Source: Litchfieldia stipae (GTDB lineage: Bacteria; Bacillota; Bacilli; Bacillales; Bacillaceae_L). Taken from it: DNA of 64,000 nt. The notes under the pieces were generated by a model. That model made no database searches, was not told where the DNA came from, and saw nothing but the letters and a program-made list of their open reading frames with translations. Position numbers and translations under genes: made by a program. The stretch covers positions 62,001 through 126,000 of the forward strand of contig NZ_JACYHA010000006.1 in NCBI RefSeq assembly GCF_014837155.1. Reading direction: 5' to 3'. Shown one piece after another: positions 20,572 to 29,566 of the stretch; the first letter of the stretch is position 1; each line of letters starts with the position of its first letter.

Positions 20572-20924
20572 AGATTTAACTCACTGAGTACATCCTCGGT
20601 AGGTGCATCGCCCCATAAACGTTCAAGATTGTAATACGTTCTCTCATCCTTATGGAAGACATGTGCGATTACATCACCCATATCAATTAATACCCAACGT
20701 GCCTCATCAAATCCTTCTAATCGCTTCACATTAATTCCAAGCTCTTCTGCTTTTTCCTTAATTTCTCTCGCTATAGCTTGAACCTGCTTTTCATTATTAC
20801 CATGACAGATTAAGAAATAATCTGCAACAAGGGATAACCCCTTCATGTTAAGTGCGATGATATTCTCTGCACGTTTGTCATCTGCTGCTTTTACCGCTGT
20901 AGTTAAAATTGTTTTTTCATTCAT
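20568..20924 (-). CDS. rsfS: RsfS ribosomal silencing factor
   Basis: 118-aa protein that binds L14 and blocks subunit joining when nutrients fall. Signature segments are AAEDKRAE-like KAADDKRAENI, DYFLICHGNNEKQVQAIA and WVLIDMGDVIAHVFH. Overlaps its neighbours on both sides by 4 bases. Confidence 0.95.
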   Translation of the reverse strand: MNEKTILTTAVKAADDKRAENIIALNMKGLSLVADYFLICHGNNEKQVQAIAREIKEKAEELGINVKRLEGFDEARWVLIDMGDVIAHVFHKDERTYYNLERLWGDAPTEDVLSELNL

Positions 20925-21499
20925 TCACTGAAATCCTCCTTGTGTTCTATCAGTAGAGAGTTATACGTATACAATGTTAGTGGAAAAATTGGTTGATTCT
21001 TTTTTATTAGAAATAGGATAGAATTTCGTATCGACTGGAGTAGAGCTTGATTTAGATCATGTTCTGCCAATTCTCTCACTTCATCTACACCAGGAAATTT
21101 TCGTCCTGGCTCTATATAATCCGCTAAATAAATAATTCGCTCTAGTTTAGTCATATTCATTCTACCAGAGGTATGGTACTTTATTGCGTCTAGAACGTCA
21201 GTATCTGTTATCCCCACTTCTTTCTCGACTAAATAAGCTCCAACTGGTGCATGCCATAATTCACTATTGAAGCTCAGTAATTCAACCGGCATATTCTGTT
21301 CTTGAATAATTTGCTTCATTTCTTCCTTTGGTCTAAACTTCGCATAATCGTGAAAAATCGCTGCTAGCTCAGCCTTCTTTTGATCACACTTATATTTTTC
21401 CGCTAGTTTGACGGCTGTATTCATGACACCAATTGTATGCTGATAGCGATGATCAGTAAGCTGTTCCTTCACAACCGCTAATGCTTTATTTTTCTCCAT
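20921..21499 (-). CDS. yqeK: YqeK, HD-domain diadenosine tetraphosphate hydrolase
   Basis: 192 aa with HD-domain metal ligands: H near HTIGVMNTA, the HDYAKF motif, and HAPVGAYL. The family hydrolyses Ap4A symmetrically to ADP. It is always next to nadD, and here it overlaps nadD by 14 bases and rsfS by 4. Confidence 0.92.
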   Translation of the reverse strand: MEKNKALAVVKEQLTDHRYQHTIGVMNTAVKLAEKYKCDQKKAELAAIFHDYAKFRPKEEMKQIIQEQNMPVELLSFNSELWHAPVGAYLVEKEVGITDTDVLDAIKYHTSGRMNMTKLERIIYLADYIEPGRKFPGVDEVRELAEHDLNQALLQSIRNSILFLIKKNQPIFPLTLYTYNSLLIEHKEDFSE

Positions 21500-22058
21500 A
21501 TAAATGGTTCTCCTCTATATAGTGTCTAACATTTTCGGGAAGTAAATACTTCGTACTTCCTTTTTTTGATAAACGCTCCCTTAGCATCGATGAAGAAATA
21601 TCAAATTGTGGAATATCAACTTCAGTCACATTGTACCGACTTTTTCTTGAATAGCCTGGTCGATTTACGCCAACAAAGGTGATCATTTTTGTTAGTTCGT
21701 CAATTTTATGCCATTTTGGCAAATATTCAACCATATCTCCACCAATGATAAAATAAAATGCTGTATCGGTGTTTTCTTCTACTAATAATTTAATTGTATC
21801 ATATGTATAAGATAAACCATCACGTTCTAACTCAATCGGCTGAAGGACAAATGATGGATGATCGTCTATTGCAAGAGCGATCATCTTTGCTCTATGTATA
21901 CTATTAGTTAAATGCTTATTTTCCTTATGAGGGGGGATATGATTAGGCATAAACCAAACTTCATCTAAGTTTAGCGCTCCTAATACTTCATTCGCAATCA
22001 ACAAATGTCCATTATGAATTGGGTCAAAGGTACCCCCGATAATCCCAATATGTTTCAA
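21486..22058 (-). CDS. nadD: NadD, nicotinate-nucleotide adenylyltransferase
   Basis: Converts nicotinate mononucleotide and ATP to deamido-NAD. Nucleotidyltransferase signature GGTFDPIHNGHL at the N-terminus and ISSSMLRERL near the end. 190 aa. TTG start with GGGGG 8 bases upstream. Confidence 0.96.
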   Translation of the reverse strand: MKHIGIIGGTFDPIHNGHLLIANEVLGALNLDEVWFMPNHIPPHKENKHLTNSIHRAKMIALAIDDHPSFVLQPIELERDGLSYTYDTIKLLVEENTDTAFYFIIGGDMVEYLPKWHKIDELTKMITFVGVNRPGYSRKSRYNVTEVDIPQFDISSSMLRERLSKKGSTKYLLPENVRHYIEENHLYGEK

Positions 22059-22077
22059 TGAAAATCCCCCTATTTAT

Positions 22078-22380
22078 TTAATTACTTGATTTAGGAAGCT
22101 CTAATTGTTTATTTTCTCTTGATTCCTTATATAAAACAATTGTATTTCCAATCACTTGCACAAGTTCTGCATGTGCTCCATTACTTAAAGTTTCCGCAAC
22201 TGTATCACGATCTTCCTCACAGTTTTGCAATACACTTACTTTTATTAATTCACGTGCTTCTAGTACATCATCAATTTGTTTAATCATATTTTCATTTACT
22301 CCACCTTTTCCTACTTGGAAAATTGGGTCTAAATGATGCGCTTTGCTTCGCAGAAATCTTTTTTGTTTTCCTGTTAACAT
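22078..22380 (-). CDS. yhbY: YhbY/YqeI family RNA-binding protein
   Basis: 100-aa CRM-domain protein that associates with large-subunit precursors. Signature LTGKQKRFLRSKAHHLDP and the VGKGGVNE loop. One base separates it from aroE. Confidence 0.93.
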   Translation of the reverse strand: MLTGKQKRFLRSKAHHLDPIFQVGKGGVNENMIKQIDDVLEARELIKVSVLQNCEEDRDTVAETLSNGAHAELVQVIGNTIVLYKESRENKQLELPKSSN

Positions 22381-22381
22381 G

Positions 22382-23221
22382 TTATGTTGTTCCTCCTAGT
22401 CTTGTTCTAACCACTCGTTCCATTCTTGCTGGATCAGGGAATATTCCTGTCCATTTCTCAAAGGCTAATGCTCCTTGATAAACAAACATACCAATCCCAT
22501 TATCAATAATGGCTCCATTTCTTTGCGCGTCCTTTAAGAACGATGTTTCTAATGGATTATAGATAATATCACTAACTACTGTTCCAGACAAATCCTGTTC
22601 TATAGGAATTGGTGTTTGATCTATATTAGGATGCATCCCAATGGAAGTTGTATTAATGATAATATCATATTTTGTCAAATCATATTCGTTACCGCTTATT
22701 TCATAATATGAAGAACTCGTTTTATATCTACAAGATGCAATAATTTTGTCTGCATTCTCAGCCGTTCGGTTCACGATATCAATGGTTTTCACCCCGGCTG
22801 CTGCTAAGGAAATATAAATCCCCCTAGCTGCACCACCTGCACCAATAATCAGAACCTGACATTCCTTTAGTTCTTTTTTTATTTTCGTCATTAAGGATGT
22901 AATATATCCTTGCCCATCAGTGTTATATCCTACAAGTTTGCCATTTTCATTCACAACTGTATTAACAGCTCCAATATTTGCAGCAACCTCTTCAACTTCA
23001 TCTAGCATCTCTAGAATGGCTACTTTATGTGGGATCGTCACATTAAAACCCGACAATCCAATGGCTTTAAATCCTTTAATAGCGTCTCTTAAATGTTCCT
23101 GTTTGACATGAAAAGCATGATATCTAGCATGAAGATTGTAAAATTGAAATAAATCATTATGCATGTCAGGAGACATCGAATGTGCTATCGGATCCCCAAT
23201 TACTCCATATATCTTTTCCAT
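22382..23221 (-). CDS. aroE: Shikimate dehydrogenase
   Basis: NADPH-dependent reduction of 3-dehydroshikimate. Substrate motif GDPIAHSMSPDMHN, catalytic Lys in NVTIPHK, and NADPH motif IIGAGGAARGI. The ATG giving MEKIYGVIG is chosen; an in-frame GTG four codons earlier lacks a ribosome site. 279 aa. Confidence 0.96.
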   Translation of the reverse strand: MEKIYGVIGDPIAHSMSPDMHNDLFQFYNLHARYHAFHVKQEHLRDAIKGFKAIGLSGFNVTIPHKVAILEMLDEVEEVAANIGAVNTVVNENGKLVGYNTDGQGYITSLMTKIKKELKECQVLIIGAGGAARGIYISLAAAGVKTIDIVNRTAENADKIIASCRYKTSSSYYEISGNEYDLTKYDIIINTTSIGMHPNIDQTPIPIEQDLSGTVVSDIIYNPLETSFLKDAQRNGAIIDNGIGMFVYQGALAFEKWTGIFPDPARMERVVRTRLGGTT

Positions 23222-23254
23222 ATCCTCACCCACATCTATTAAGATTCTCTATTT

Positions 23255-24358
23255 TTAAATTAATGAAGGCCGAACCAACACTCCAACACCCTTAGGAACA
23301 TGCGCAACAACCTTTACATTAGGTTCATTCACTGTTACCCAACCTAAGCCTGAAAAGACGATATCTGTCTTTCCTTCCTTGATGGTAAATTCATGGGCAA
23401 CCAAGTCTGGAAAGTCACTTGCATCTTTTGGTCCAGGTGGTTGAAGTAAATCCCCTTTTTGCTTTTGATATAGCTCATCAGTATTTTCTAGTTTTGTCCG
23501 ATGAATATTTAACTCGTTTGAGAGGTAACAAACAAATGATTGTCTACCACCACTAACAAAATCAAAACGTGCAAGTCCACCAAAAAATAAAGTTTGCTTC
23601 TCATTAAGCTGAAAAACTTTCGGTTTAATTTCTTTCTTAGGTGTAATCACCTTTAACTCTTTTTTATTCACATAATGAGCCATTTGGTGATGATTAATGA
23701 TACCTGGTGTGTCAAACAATGCCGCATCATCATCTAACGGAATATCAATCATATCAAGTGTCGTTCCTGGAAAGTGTGAAGTTGTTATGACATCATCTTC
23801 ACCACTAAAGTCTTTGATTAAACGATTAATAAATGTTGATTTCCCAACATTTGTACATCCAACTACATATACATCTTTTCCTTCACGATACTGCTCGATT
23901 GCCTCAGCCACTTCTGTAATCCCTATTCCTTTATGTGCACTTATTAAAAACACATCAACAGGATTAAGGCCAAGCTCTTTTGAAGATTGCTTCATCCAAT
24001 TTATTAGCTTTTTAGGTTTAACTGACTTTGGTAAAAGGTCCACTTTATTTCCAACTAATAAGATATTCTTCTTTCCAACAAATCGGTGTAATCCAGGTAG
24101 CCAACTACCATTAAAGTCAAAGATATCAACAATTTTTACAATTAATCCTTCTGTTTGACCAATTCCATTCAAAATCTTAAGAAAGTCATCATCAGTTAGT
24201 GAGACATCCTGCACCTCATTATAATGCTTCAACCTGAAGCAACGCTGACAAATCACCGATTCCTTCTCTAGCGAAGATGTTGGTGCATAACCAATTCCTT
24301 CTTTATCTTCTGTTTGTATTGTTACACCACAGCCAATACATGCAATACTTTCTTCCAC
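23255..24358 (-). CDS. yqeH: YqeH, circularly permuted GTPase in 30S assembly
   Basis: 367 aa. A zinc finger (CIGCG ... CQRCF) at the N-terminus is followed by permuted GTPase motifs in the order G4 NKVDLLPK, G5 SAHKGIG, G1 GCTNVGKSTFINRL, then G3 DTPG. A C-terminal RNA-binding domain follows. Required for small-subunit maturation in Bacillus. GTG start with GGAGG upstream. Confidence 0.96.
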   Translation of the reverse strand: MEESIACIGCGVTIQTEDKEGIGYAPTSSLEKESVICQRCFRLKHYNEVQDVSLTDDDFLKILNGIGQTEGLIVKIVDIFDFNGSWLPGLHRFVGKKNILLVGNKVDLLPKSVKPKKLINWMKQSSKELGLNPVDVFLISAHKGIGITEVAEAIEQYREGKDVYVVGCTNVGKSTFINRLIKDFSGEDDVITTSHFPGTTLDMIDIPLDDDAALFDTPGIINHHQMAHYVNKKELKVITPKKEIKPKVFQLNEKQTLFFGGLARFDFVSGGRQSFVCYLSNELNIHRTKLENTDELYQKQKGDLLQPPGPKDASDFPDLVAHEFTIKEGKTDIVFSGLGWVTVNEPNVKVVAHVPKGVGVLVRPSLI

Positions 24359-24362
24359 GTAA

Positions 24363-24878
24363 TTATTCCTCCCAATAAATCATACCTTTTTTCTTCATCC
24401 AGGTTAGTATTTTTCTTTCGATTCTTCTATTAATTCTAGTGAAGAAACCATCCGTTTGCGCAACAGGTACAACCAGTATCGTGTGTATACCACTCCTATT
24501 ACCACCTAGTACATCAGTTAGTAGTTGATCACCAATGACAACGACTTCTTCATTTTTTAAGTTCATTGTACGAATAGCACGACGAAATGCTTTAACAAGC
24601 GGTTTTCTTGCTTCGAAAATAAAGGGAATGCCAAGTGGATCAGAAAAAGCTTTTACCCGTTGTTCATTATTATTTGAAACAATCGTAATCAAAATCCCTT
24701 GATCCTTCATTTCTTGAAACCATTCGATTAATTTTGGTGTTGCATTAGGGCGGTCCCATTCAACTAACGTATTATCAAGGTCCGTTATAATCCCTTTTAC
24801 TCCTCGTTCTACTAATTCTTTAGCAGAAATATCAAATACACTTTTCACATGTTGATTTGGTAAGAAATTTTTTAACAC
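24363..24878 (-). CDS. yqeG: YqeG, HAD-superfamily phosphatase (subfamily IIIA)
   Basis: 171 aa. HAD motif I is ITDLDNTLVEWD, motif II IVSNNNE, motif III/IV IGDQLLTDVLGGN. Natural substrate unknown. The start is a GTG giving MLKNFLPN, with GAGGTG 8 bases before it; a longer frame to 24935 has no ribosome site. First gene of the yqeG-yqeM run. Confidence 0.92.
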   Translation of the reverse strand: MLKNFLPNQHVKSVFDISAKELVERGVKGIITDLDNTLVEWDRPNATPKLIEWFQEMKDQGILITIVSNNNEQRVKAFSDPLGIPFIFEARKPLVKAFRRAIRTMNLKNEEVVVIGDQLLTDVLGGNRSGIHTILVVPVAQTDGFFTRINRRIERKILTWMKKKGMIYWEE

Positions 24879-25056
24879 TCTATGTACACCTCGTGTTTTA
24901 TTTTGGTTAATCATTCTATGTTTACAGAATACCAACTTACATCATAACGAAATTTTAGAAACTGTCAAAGTATCAATCAGGCATTTTTCTACAAAATTCG
25001 TCGAATCTAATAAAAAATTAAAAACTTTTCGACAAAAGTCCATTGATTTCAACACT

Positions 25057-25155
25057 TGTGGATAAGTTTATACACATTATACATGTTGAATTATCTATAT
25101 TTTCCACTTTTATAAACAAGCTACCCACAAGTTATCCACTATTTTCTGTGGATAA
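25057..25155. promoter_or_regulatory. DnaA-box cluster upstream of sda
   Basis: Four boxes: TGTGGATAA at 25057-25065 and 25147-25155 (perfect, minus orientation), TTATACACA at 25068-25076 (matches TTATNCACA), and TTATCCACT at 25132-25140 (8 of 9). DnaA is known to activate sda in B. subtilis, linking sporulation to replication status. Confidence 0.85.
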
Positions 25156-25171
25156 GAGAACGGTTGTTCTC
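25156..25171. promoter_or_regulatory. LexA-like palindrome upstream of sda
   Basis: GAGAACGGTTGTTCTC has the GAAC-N4-GTTC core of the Bacillus LexA (DinR/Cheo) box, though one inner base departs from the full consensus. It directly abuts a DnaA box and overlaps a possible -35 (TTGTTC, 25164-25169) that is 17 bases from TAGAGT (25187-25192). Confidence 0.5.
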
Positions 25172-25267
25172 AAAATAAATTCATGATAGAGTTAAACTAC
25201 CAACATGAGATAACTTATTATTATATGAACCAAATATGATAATAGAACTACTACCCCTTAAATTTCT

Positions 25268-25298
25268 AGGAGGTGAATCGCCAAGTCGGCGTTCAATT
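25268..25298 (+). promoter_or_regulatory. sda ribosome site with hairpin before the start codon
   Basis: AGGAGGT (25268-25274) lies 24 bases before the ATG, too far for direct use. Between them GAA-T-CGCC, loop AAGTC, GGCG-TTC folds into a 7-bp stem with one bulged T, leaving only AATT before the ATG. Folding would bring the ribosome site to about 4 bases from the start. Confidence 0.5.
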
Positions 25299-25439
25299 AT
25301 GAGAAAGTTGTCTGATGAATTACTCATTGAATCTTATTTTAAAGCAACTGAACTTAAATTAAGTCAGGAATTTATCTTCCTCATCGAAACCGAAATTAAG
25401 CGCAGATCGTTAGTACATAGAATTAAAGCAACATCTTAA
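25299..25439 (+). CDS. sda: Sda, sporulation checkpoint inhibitor of KinA
   Basis: 46-aa helical-hairpin protein that binds sporulation kinases and blocks phosphorelay when replication is perturbed. The sequence begins [18 protein letters not shown] and has [10 protein letters not shown], both nearly identical to B. subtilis Sda. A longer frame from 25236 exists but its extra 21 residues are not Sda-like and lack a ribosome site. DnaA boxes and a LexA-like site lie upstream, and a strong terminator follows. Confidence 0.93.
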   Translation: MRKLSDELLIESYFKATELKLSQEFIFLIETEIKRRSLVHRIKATS

Positions 25440-25445
25440 GATATG

Positions 25446-25473
25446 TGAGCCCTAAAAGGCTCTTTTTTTTTTT
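25446..25473 (+). terminator. Terminator after sda
   Basis: GAGCC, 6-base loop, GGCTC, then eleven T. Confidence 0.9.
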
Positions 25474-25496
25474 GCATTTTCTCAAACTTTCAAGAC

Positions 25497-25516
25497 GCGG
25501 AGTGTATTCAGGCTGC
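25497..25516. repeat. Solo end of the 10.1-kb palindromic repeat
   Basis: GCGGAGTGTATTCAGGCTGC matches the minus strand of the repeat end near 10140-10165 except for one base. No second end is visible within 300 bases, so it is a fragment. Confidence 0.7.
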
Positions 25517-25533
25517 ATCTTTGTAAGCACAAT

Positions 25534-26313
25534 TTAACGAAAATGACCGATAGCTTGTCCTACTTGAATATCGCAAGGAGTTTGAATCTCCTTATTGACT
25601 TCAAACGTTTCATTTTCAAACAATAAGATGACTGTAGAACCAAAAGTGAAGTAGGCAATTTCCTTCCCTTTCTCTACTCTATCACCCTTATGTGTGATTT
25701 CAATACTATTTACAAACATCGCCCCAACCTTCACCATCGCTATATGCTTACCTGAGGACTCTATTTCCGTGATTTTCCGATAATTCTTAGCAAGTGTATC
25801 TTTCCCATATTTCAAGCCTAATTGATTCACTGGATATGATTTCGACCCTAAGGTCCATTGTTTACGAATCGTACCTGTAATAGGGCTATGTATTCGATGG
25901 TAATGACTAGGACTTAGATACATCACCATAAACGTTCCATGAACATATTTTTCTAACAATTCATTTGAACCAAGCATTTCTGCAATTGAATACGTCTTTC
26001 CCTTAACAACAATCTCTTTGGATGGAAGGATAGTTCCTACCTCTTCTATCACCGCATCAACTGGACTAACAATACTTTTCTCCTTTGAATCTATCGCTCT
26101 TGCTTCTGGTTTAAGCTCGCGAATAAATAATTCATGTAATGATTGAAAATGCTCAACATCTTCTTTTACATCAGCTAATTGAATGTTATACACCTTCAAA
26201 TAAGCTGGAATCAATCGTTTACTAAGTTTTGATTGAGAAAACCTTCTTAATAGAAATGAAGATAACCTGTGGTTGGTCAGTTCTATAAAAAAACGGTAAA
26301 ACCATTGCTTCAA
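25534..26313 (-). CDS. psd: Phosphatidylserine decarboxylase
   Basis: Makes phosphatidylethanolamine from phosphatidylserine at the membrane. The proenzyme cleaves itself at a Gly-Ser bond to form its pyruvoyl group; here the site is FGST near the C-terminus (family form LGST). Conserved SPVDAVIEEVG and YLSPSHYHRIHSP (with catalytic His) are present. 259 aa. TTG start preceded by AGGAGG. The usual partner pssA is not adjacent. Confidence 0.94.
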   Translation of the reverse strand: MKQWFYRFFIELTNHRLSSFLLRRFSQSKLSKRLIPAYLKVYNIQLADVKEDVEHFQSLHELFIRELKPEARAIDSKEKSIVSPVDAVIEEVGTILPSKEIVVKGKTYSIAEMLGSNELLEKYVHGTFMVMYLSPSHYHRIHSPITGTIRKQWTLGSKSYPVNQLGLKYGKDTLAKNYRKITEIESSGKHIAMVKVGAMFVNSIEITHKGDRVEKGKEIAYFTFGSTVILLFENETFEVNKEIQTPCDIQVGQAIGHFR

Positions 26314-26432
26314 ACTAGTTCCTCCTAAGCAAAATGATCATGACTTAAATATCCATGACTGATATTATAACACTTGCGAGAATGCTCGTACCATTATTAT
26401 ACGAAGTTTCTTGATTATTATTGGCTAGTATT

Positions 26433-26459
26433 AAAAAAGGACTGACAAAAGTCAGTCCT
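26433..26459 (-). terminator. Terminator after pepF
   Basis: Minus strand AGGACTGAC, TTTT loop, GTCAGTCCT, then T-tract. Confidence 0.9.
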
Positions 26460-26467
26460 GCTAGTGA

Positions 26468-28261
26468 TTATTTAGTTAATTCTAAGAATTCTTCAACATC
26501 CTTAATTGATAACTTTACTGCTTTTTCCCAGAAATCTCTTTTTGTTAAATCAACGCCAAGATGCTTCTCAGCTAATGCTTCAACTGTCATGCTCGCAGTA
26601 TCCTTTAGTAGTGCAATATACTTCTCTTCATAATCTGTGCCTTCCTCAATCGCTTGAGCATAAATACCAAGAGAGAACAGGTACCCAAATGTGTATGGGA
26701 AATTATAAAATGGCACTTGTGTTAAATAGAAGTGCATTTTTGAAGCCCAGAATTGTGGATGATATTCATCAAGTGAGTCACAATATGCTTCTTTTTGTGC
26801 TTTCTCCATTAATTCGTTTAATCTTTCAGCACTTACGATGCCATTTTTACGTTCTTCATAGAATGCAGTTTCAAAGATAAAGCGTGCATGAATGTTCATG
26901 TAGAATGCAACACTACGTTGAACCTTATCTTCTAATAAAGCAAGACGCTCTTCATCGGTTTTTGCATGCTTTACAGATGCATCCGCTACGATCATCTCAG
27001 CAAATGTAGAAGCAGTTTCTGCTACATTCATCGCATAACTACGATTTAACGTATGAACTCCCTTCATTGCATGTTGGTGGAATGCATGTCCTAACTCATG
27101 TGCTAGAGTTGAAACATTTGAAGGTGTTCCTGAATATGTCATAAAGATTCTTGACTGATCACTTTCCGGGAAGCTTGTACAGAACCCACCTGGTCTTTTT
27201 CCAGCTCGATCCTCAGCTTCTATCCAACGATCCTCGAATGATTTTCTAGTGAAATCTGTAAGTTCCTTACCAAACTTACTGAATTGATCAAGAATAAACT
27301 CACAGCCTTCTTGATAAGAAATTTTGCTCTCGGATTTGCCAATTGGTGCATCTAGGTCGTACCAGCTTAATTTCTCAATACCTAAAACCTTCGCTTTTCT
27401 GTCAAGGTACTCAACAAAAGGAGCTTTATTTTCAGTAATAACTGTCCACATCGTATCAAGAGTTTCCTTAGACATTCTATTAATATCTAGTGGCTCCTTA
27501 TGGATATCTTCCCAACCACGCGCCTTGTATACATTTAATCGGAATCCACCAAGATGATTTAAGCTAGAGCTAATATAATCTGCTTGCTCTTCCCAAACAG
27601 TTGTCCAGCTTTCGAACATTTTCTTACGAGTATCTCTATCAGAGCTAGAAAATTTATTAAATGCTTGTCCCGCTGAAAGCTCTTTTACTTCACCATTCTC
27701 TTCGAATGGAATTTTAATATTACCTACCACTGTATTGTATAGTTGCCCCCATGCATGATAGCCATCGATACCCAAAGAATTGATTAATGTTTCTTGCTCT
27801 GGTGAAAGCTTATCCTTTGCACGAGTTCTTCTCTCCTCCAATACATAGGCAAGCTCTGCGAATGGATCTTCTGAAAGAAGCTCGTCCCATATAGACTTTT
27901 CAATCGACACTAATTTTTGATCAAATCCTGTTAAGATCGTTTGAAGTGATGCATTTAATTGCATGATGTTGCCATATAACATCGTTGCTTTCTTGTCATT
28001 CATGTCTTGAGCTTGAAGACAACTCACAAATGCTCCAGATTGACGAATTTTACGCGCAACCGCTTGGAAAGCATTAATGACAGCTGTTAAACCATCCTTT
28101 TCTGAAGCAGCTTTCGGTACACTAAGCTCCGTCACTAAAGAACGAAAGCTTTCAAGCTCACTTTCAATATCCTTTAAATATGTATGGAATTGTTCAGAGT
28201 TACTACCACCTTCAAAAAAGACATCTAAATCCCACGTTTGGGCATAAGTCGTTGTTGTCAA
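26468..28261 (-). CDS. pepF: Oligoendopeptidase F (M3 family)
   Basis: Zinc metallopeptidase of the cytosol that cleaves medium-sized peptides. The active site is HELGHAFHQH in the second half, followed by NVAETASTFAE supplying the third ligand. 597 aa, typical of PepF. TTG start with GAGGGG six bases upstream. Monocistronic, between its own terminator and an unrelated small gene. Confidence 0.95.
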   Translation of the reverse strand: MTTTTYAQTWDLDVFFEGGSNSEQFHTYLKDIESELESFRSLVTELSVPKAASEKDGLTAVINAFQAVARKIRQSGAFVSCLQAQDMNDKKATMLYGNIMQLNASLQTILTGFDQKLVSIEKSIWDELLSEDPFAELAYVLEERRTRAKDKLSPEQETLINSLGIDGYHAWGQLYNTVVGNIKIPFEENGEVKELSAGQAFNKFSSSDRDTRKKMFESWTTVWEEQADYISSSLNHLGGFRLNVYKARGWEDIHKEPLDINRMSKETLDTMWTVITENKAPFVEYLDRKAKVLGIEKLSWYDLDAPIGKSESKISYQEGCEFILDQFSKFGKELTDFTRKSFEDRWIEAEDRAGKRPGGFCTSFPESDQSRIFMTYSGTPSNVSTLAHELGHAFHQHAMKGVHTLNRSYAMNVAETASTFAEMIVADASVKHAKTDEERLALLEDKVQRSVAFYMNIHARFIFETAFYEERKNGIVSAERLNELMEKAQKEAYCDSLDEYHPQFWASKMHFYLTQVPFYNFPYTFGYLFSLGIYAQAIEEGTDYEEKYIALLKDTASMTVEALAEKHLGVDLTKRDFWEKAVKLSIKDVEEFLELTK

Positions 28262-28365
28262 AATAATCCCCTCTTCCTTTTATTTAGTTTTCCTAAATAC
28301 TTTCATTCTTTTTCATTATAATATTATTTTTATAAAATTTCTATTATTTAAAAAGAATTTAATAA

Positions 28366-28403
28366 TGAAAAAAGTCCAAAGTACTATCAGCTGTACAATG
28401 GAC
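28366..28403 (-). terminator. Terminator after the YjcZ-like gene
   Basis: Minus strand GTCCATTGTAC, 8-base loop, GTACTTTGGAC, then T-tract; the stem has a 2-base internal mismatch. Confidence 0.7.
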
Positions 28404-28415
28404 CTTGTAAAAGTC

Positions 28416-28583
28416 TTATTTTCCATAGGAATTGTAGTAATAATATCCCCCACCAAGCACTAAAAGTAAGATGAGGAGAACAACAATTAACGCAAATCCA
28501 AAGCCGCTTCCTGGACGCCCGTATACTACAGGACCATATCCAGGATACCCGTAGCCTCCATAAGGATAATAACCGTATGGCAT
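28416..28583 (-). CDS. YjcZ-like small glycine/tyrosine-rich membrane protein
   Basis: 55 aa, MPYGYYPYGGYGYPGYGPVV at the start, then GSGFGFALIVVLLILLLVLG, a hydrophobic helix, and a Tyr-rich end. This layout (Gly/Tyr head, then FALIVVLxILLxxxG) is that of the YjcZ family of small sporulation-associated proteins. Ribosome site AAAGGAGGGATTCAA. It stands alone upstream of pepF with its own terminator. Confidence 0.75.
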   Translation of the reverse strand: MPYGYYPYGGYGYPGYGPVVYGRPGSGFGFALIVVLLILLLVLGGGYYYYNSYGK

Positions 28584-28800
28584 TTGAATCCCTCCTTTAA
28601 TTCAGTCATCTACTATCTTTTATAATAGCCTATTCAAAATTAGCAGATGAGGAAGGGCATTCGTGGAATTCACAATAATATTTTTTCGAATATTACTTGT
28701 CCTAATTTTAAAGGACAGACACAAACAAGGAACAGCCTACATATGAATGAGTATAGGCTATTGCCTAGACTTTACTGATTTTTTTGTGTGAGGTGATCAA

Positions 28801-29517
28801 ATGACAGGAATCTTAGCAGCGTTAGGATACTTTGTAAAAGAATTAATCTTTTTAGTTTCGTATGTCAAAAACAATGCCTTTCCACAACCATTATCCTCTT
28901 CTGAAGAGAAAAAGTACTTAGAGCTTATGGCTACTGGTGATGAGCATGCAAGAAACATGCTAATTGAACATAATCTCCGGTTAGTTGCCCATATTGTAAA
29001 GAAATTTGATAACACCGGTGAAGATTCAGAGGATTTAATTTCGATAGGAACGATTGGCTTAATAAAAGCCATCGAAAGTTACTCGCAAGGGAAAGGTACA
29101 AAGCTTGCGACTTATGCAGCCAGGTGTATTGAAAATGAAATACTTATGCATTTACGTGCATTAAAAAAGACAAAAAAAGATGTTTCTCTTCATGATCCAA
29201 TTGGGCAAGACAAGGAAGGTAATGAGATTAGTTTGATTGATGTGTTAAAATCAGAATCGGAAGATGTGATTGACACAATTCAATTAAATATGGAGCTTGA
29301 AAAAATTAAAGAATATATCGATATTTTGGATGGACGCGAAAAAGAAGTCATTGTAGGACGATTCGGACTCGACTTGCAAAAGGAAAAGACACAAAGAGAA
29401 ATAGCAAAAGAACTAGGTATTTCAAGGAGCTATGTATCTCGAATCGAAAAAAGAGCATTAATGAAAATGTTTCATGAGTTTTACAGAGCAGAGAAAGAAA
29501 AACGAAAAAAAGGATAA
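28801..29517 (+). CDS. sigK: Sigma-K, late mother-cell sigma factor (pro-sigma-K)
   Basis: 238 aa, complete and uninterrupted. The hydrophobic N-terminus [20 protein letters not shown] is the pro-sequence removed by SpoIVFB; by analogy the mature protein begins at about Tyr21. Regions 2.1-2.4 include [16 protein letters not shown] and [13 protein letters not shown]; region 4 has [21 protein letters not shown]. In B. subtilis this gene is split by the skin element; here it is not. Ribosome site GAGGTGATCAA. Followed by a strong terminator. Confidence 0.97.
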   Translation: MTGILAALGYFVKELIFLVSYVKNNAFPQPLSSSEEKKYLELMATGDEHARNMLIEHNLRLVAHIVKKFDNTGEDSEDLISIGTIGLIKAIESYSQGKGTKLATYAARCIENEILMHLRALKKTKKDVSLHDPIGQDKEGNEISLIDVLKSESEDVIDTIQLNMELEKIKEYIDILDGREKEVIVGRFGLDLQKEKTQREIAKELGISRSYVSRIEKRALMKMFHEFYRAEKEKRKKG

Positions 29518-29524
29518 TATTATT

Positions 29525-29566
29525 GAAGCCAAAGCCCTGAAATAAGTGCTTTGGCTTCTTTTTTTT
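29525..29566 (+). terminator. Terminator after sigK
   Basis: GAAGCCAAAGC, 12-base loop, GCTTTGGCTTC, then eight T. Confidence 0.92.

Noticed and set aside
23697-24158. 153-codon frame opposite yqeH
   Set aside because: Antisense shadow of the conserved GTPase domain; Ser/Thr-rich composition typical of antisense frames in AT-rich genes.
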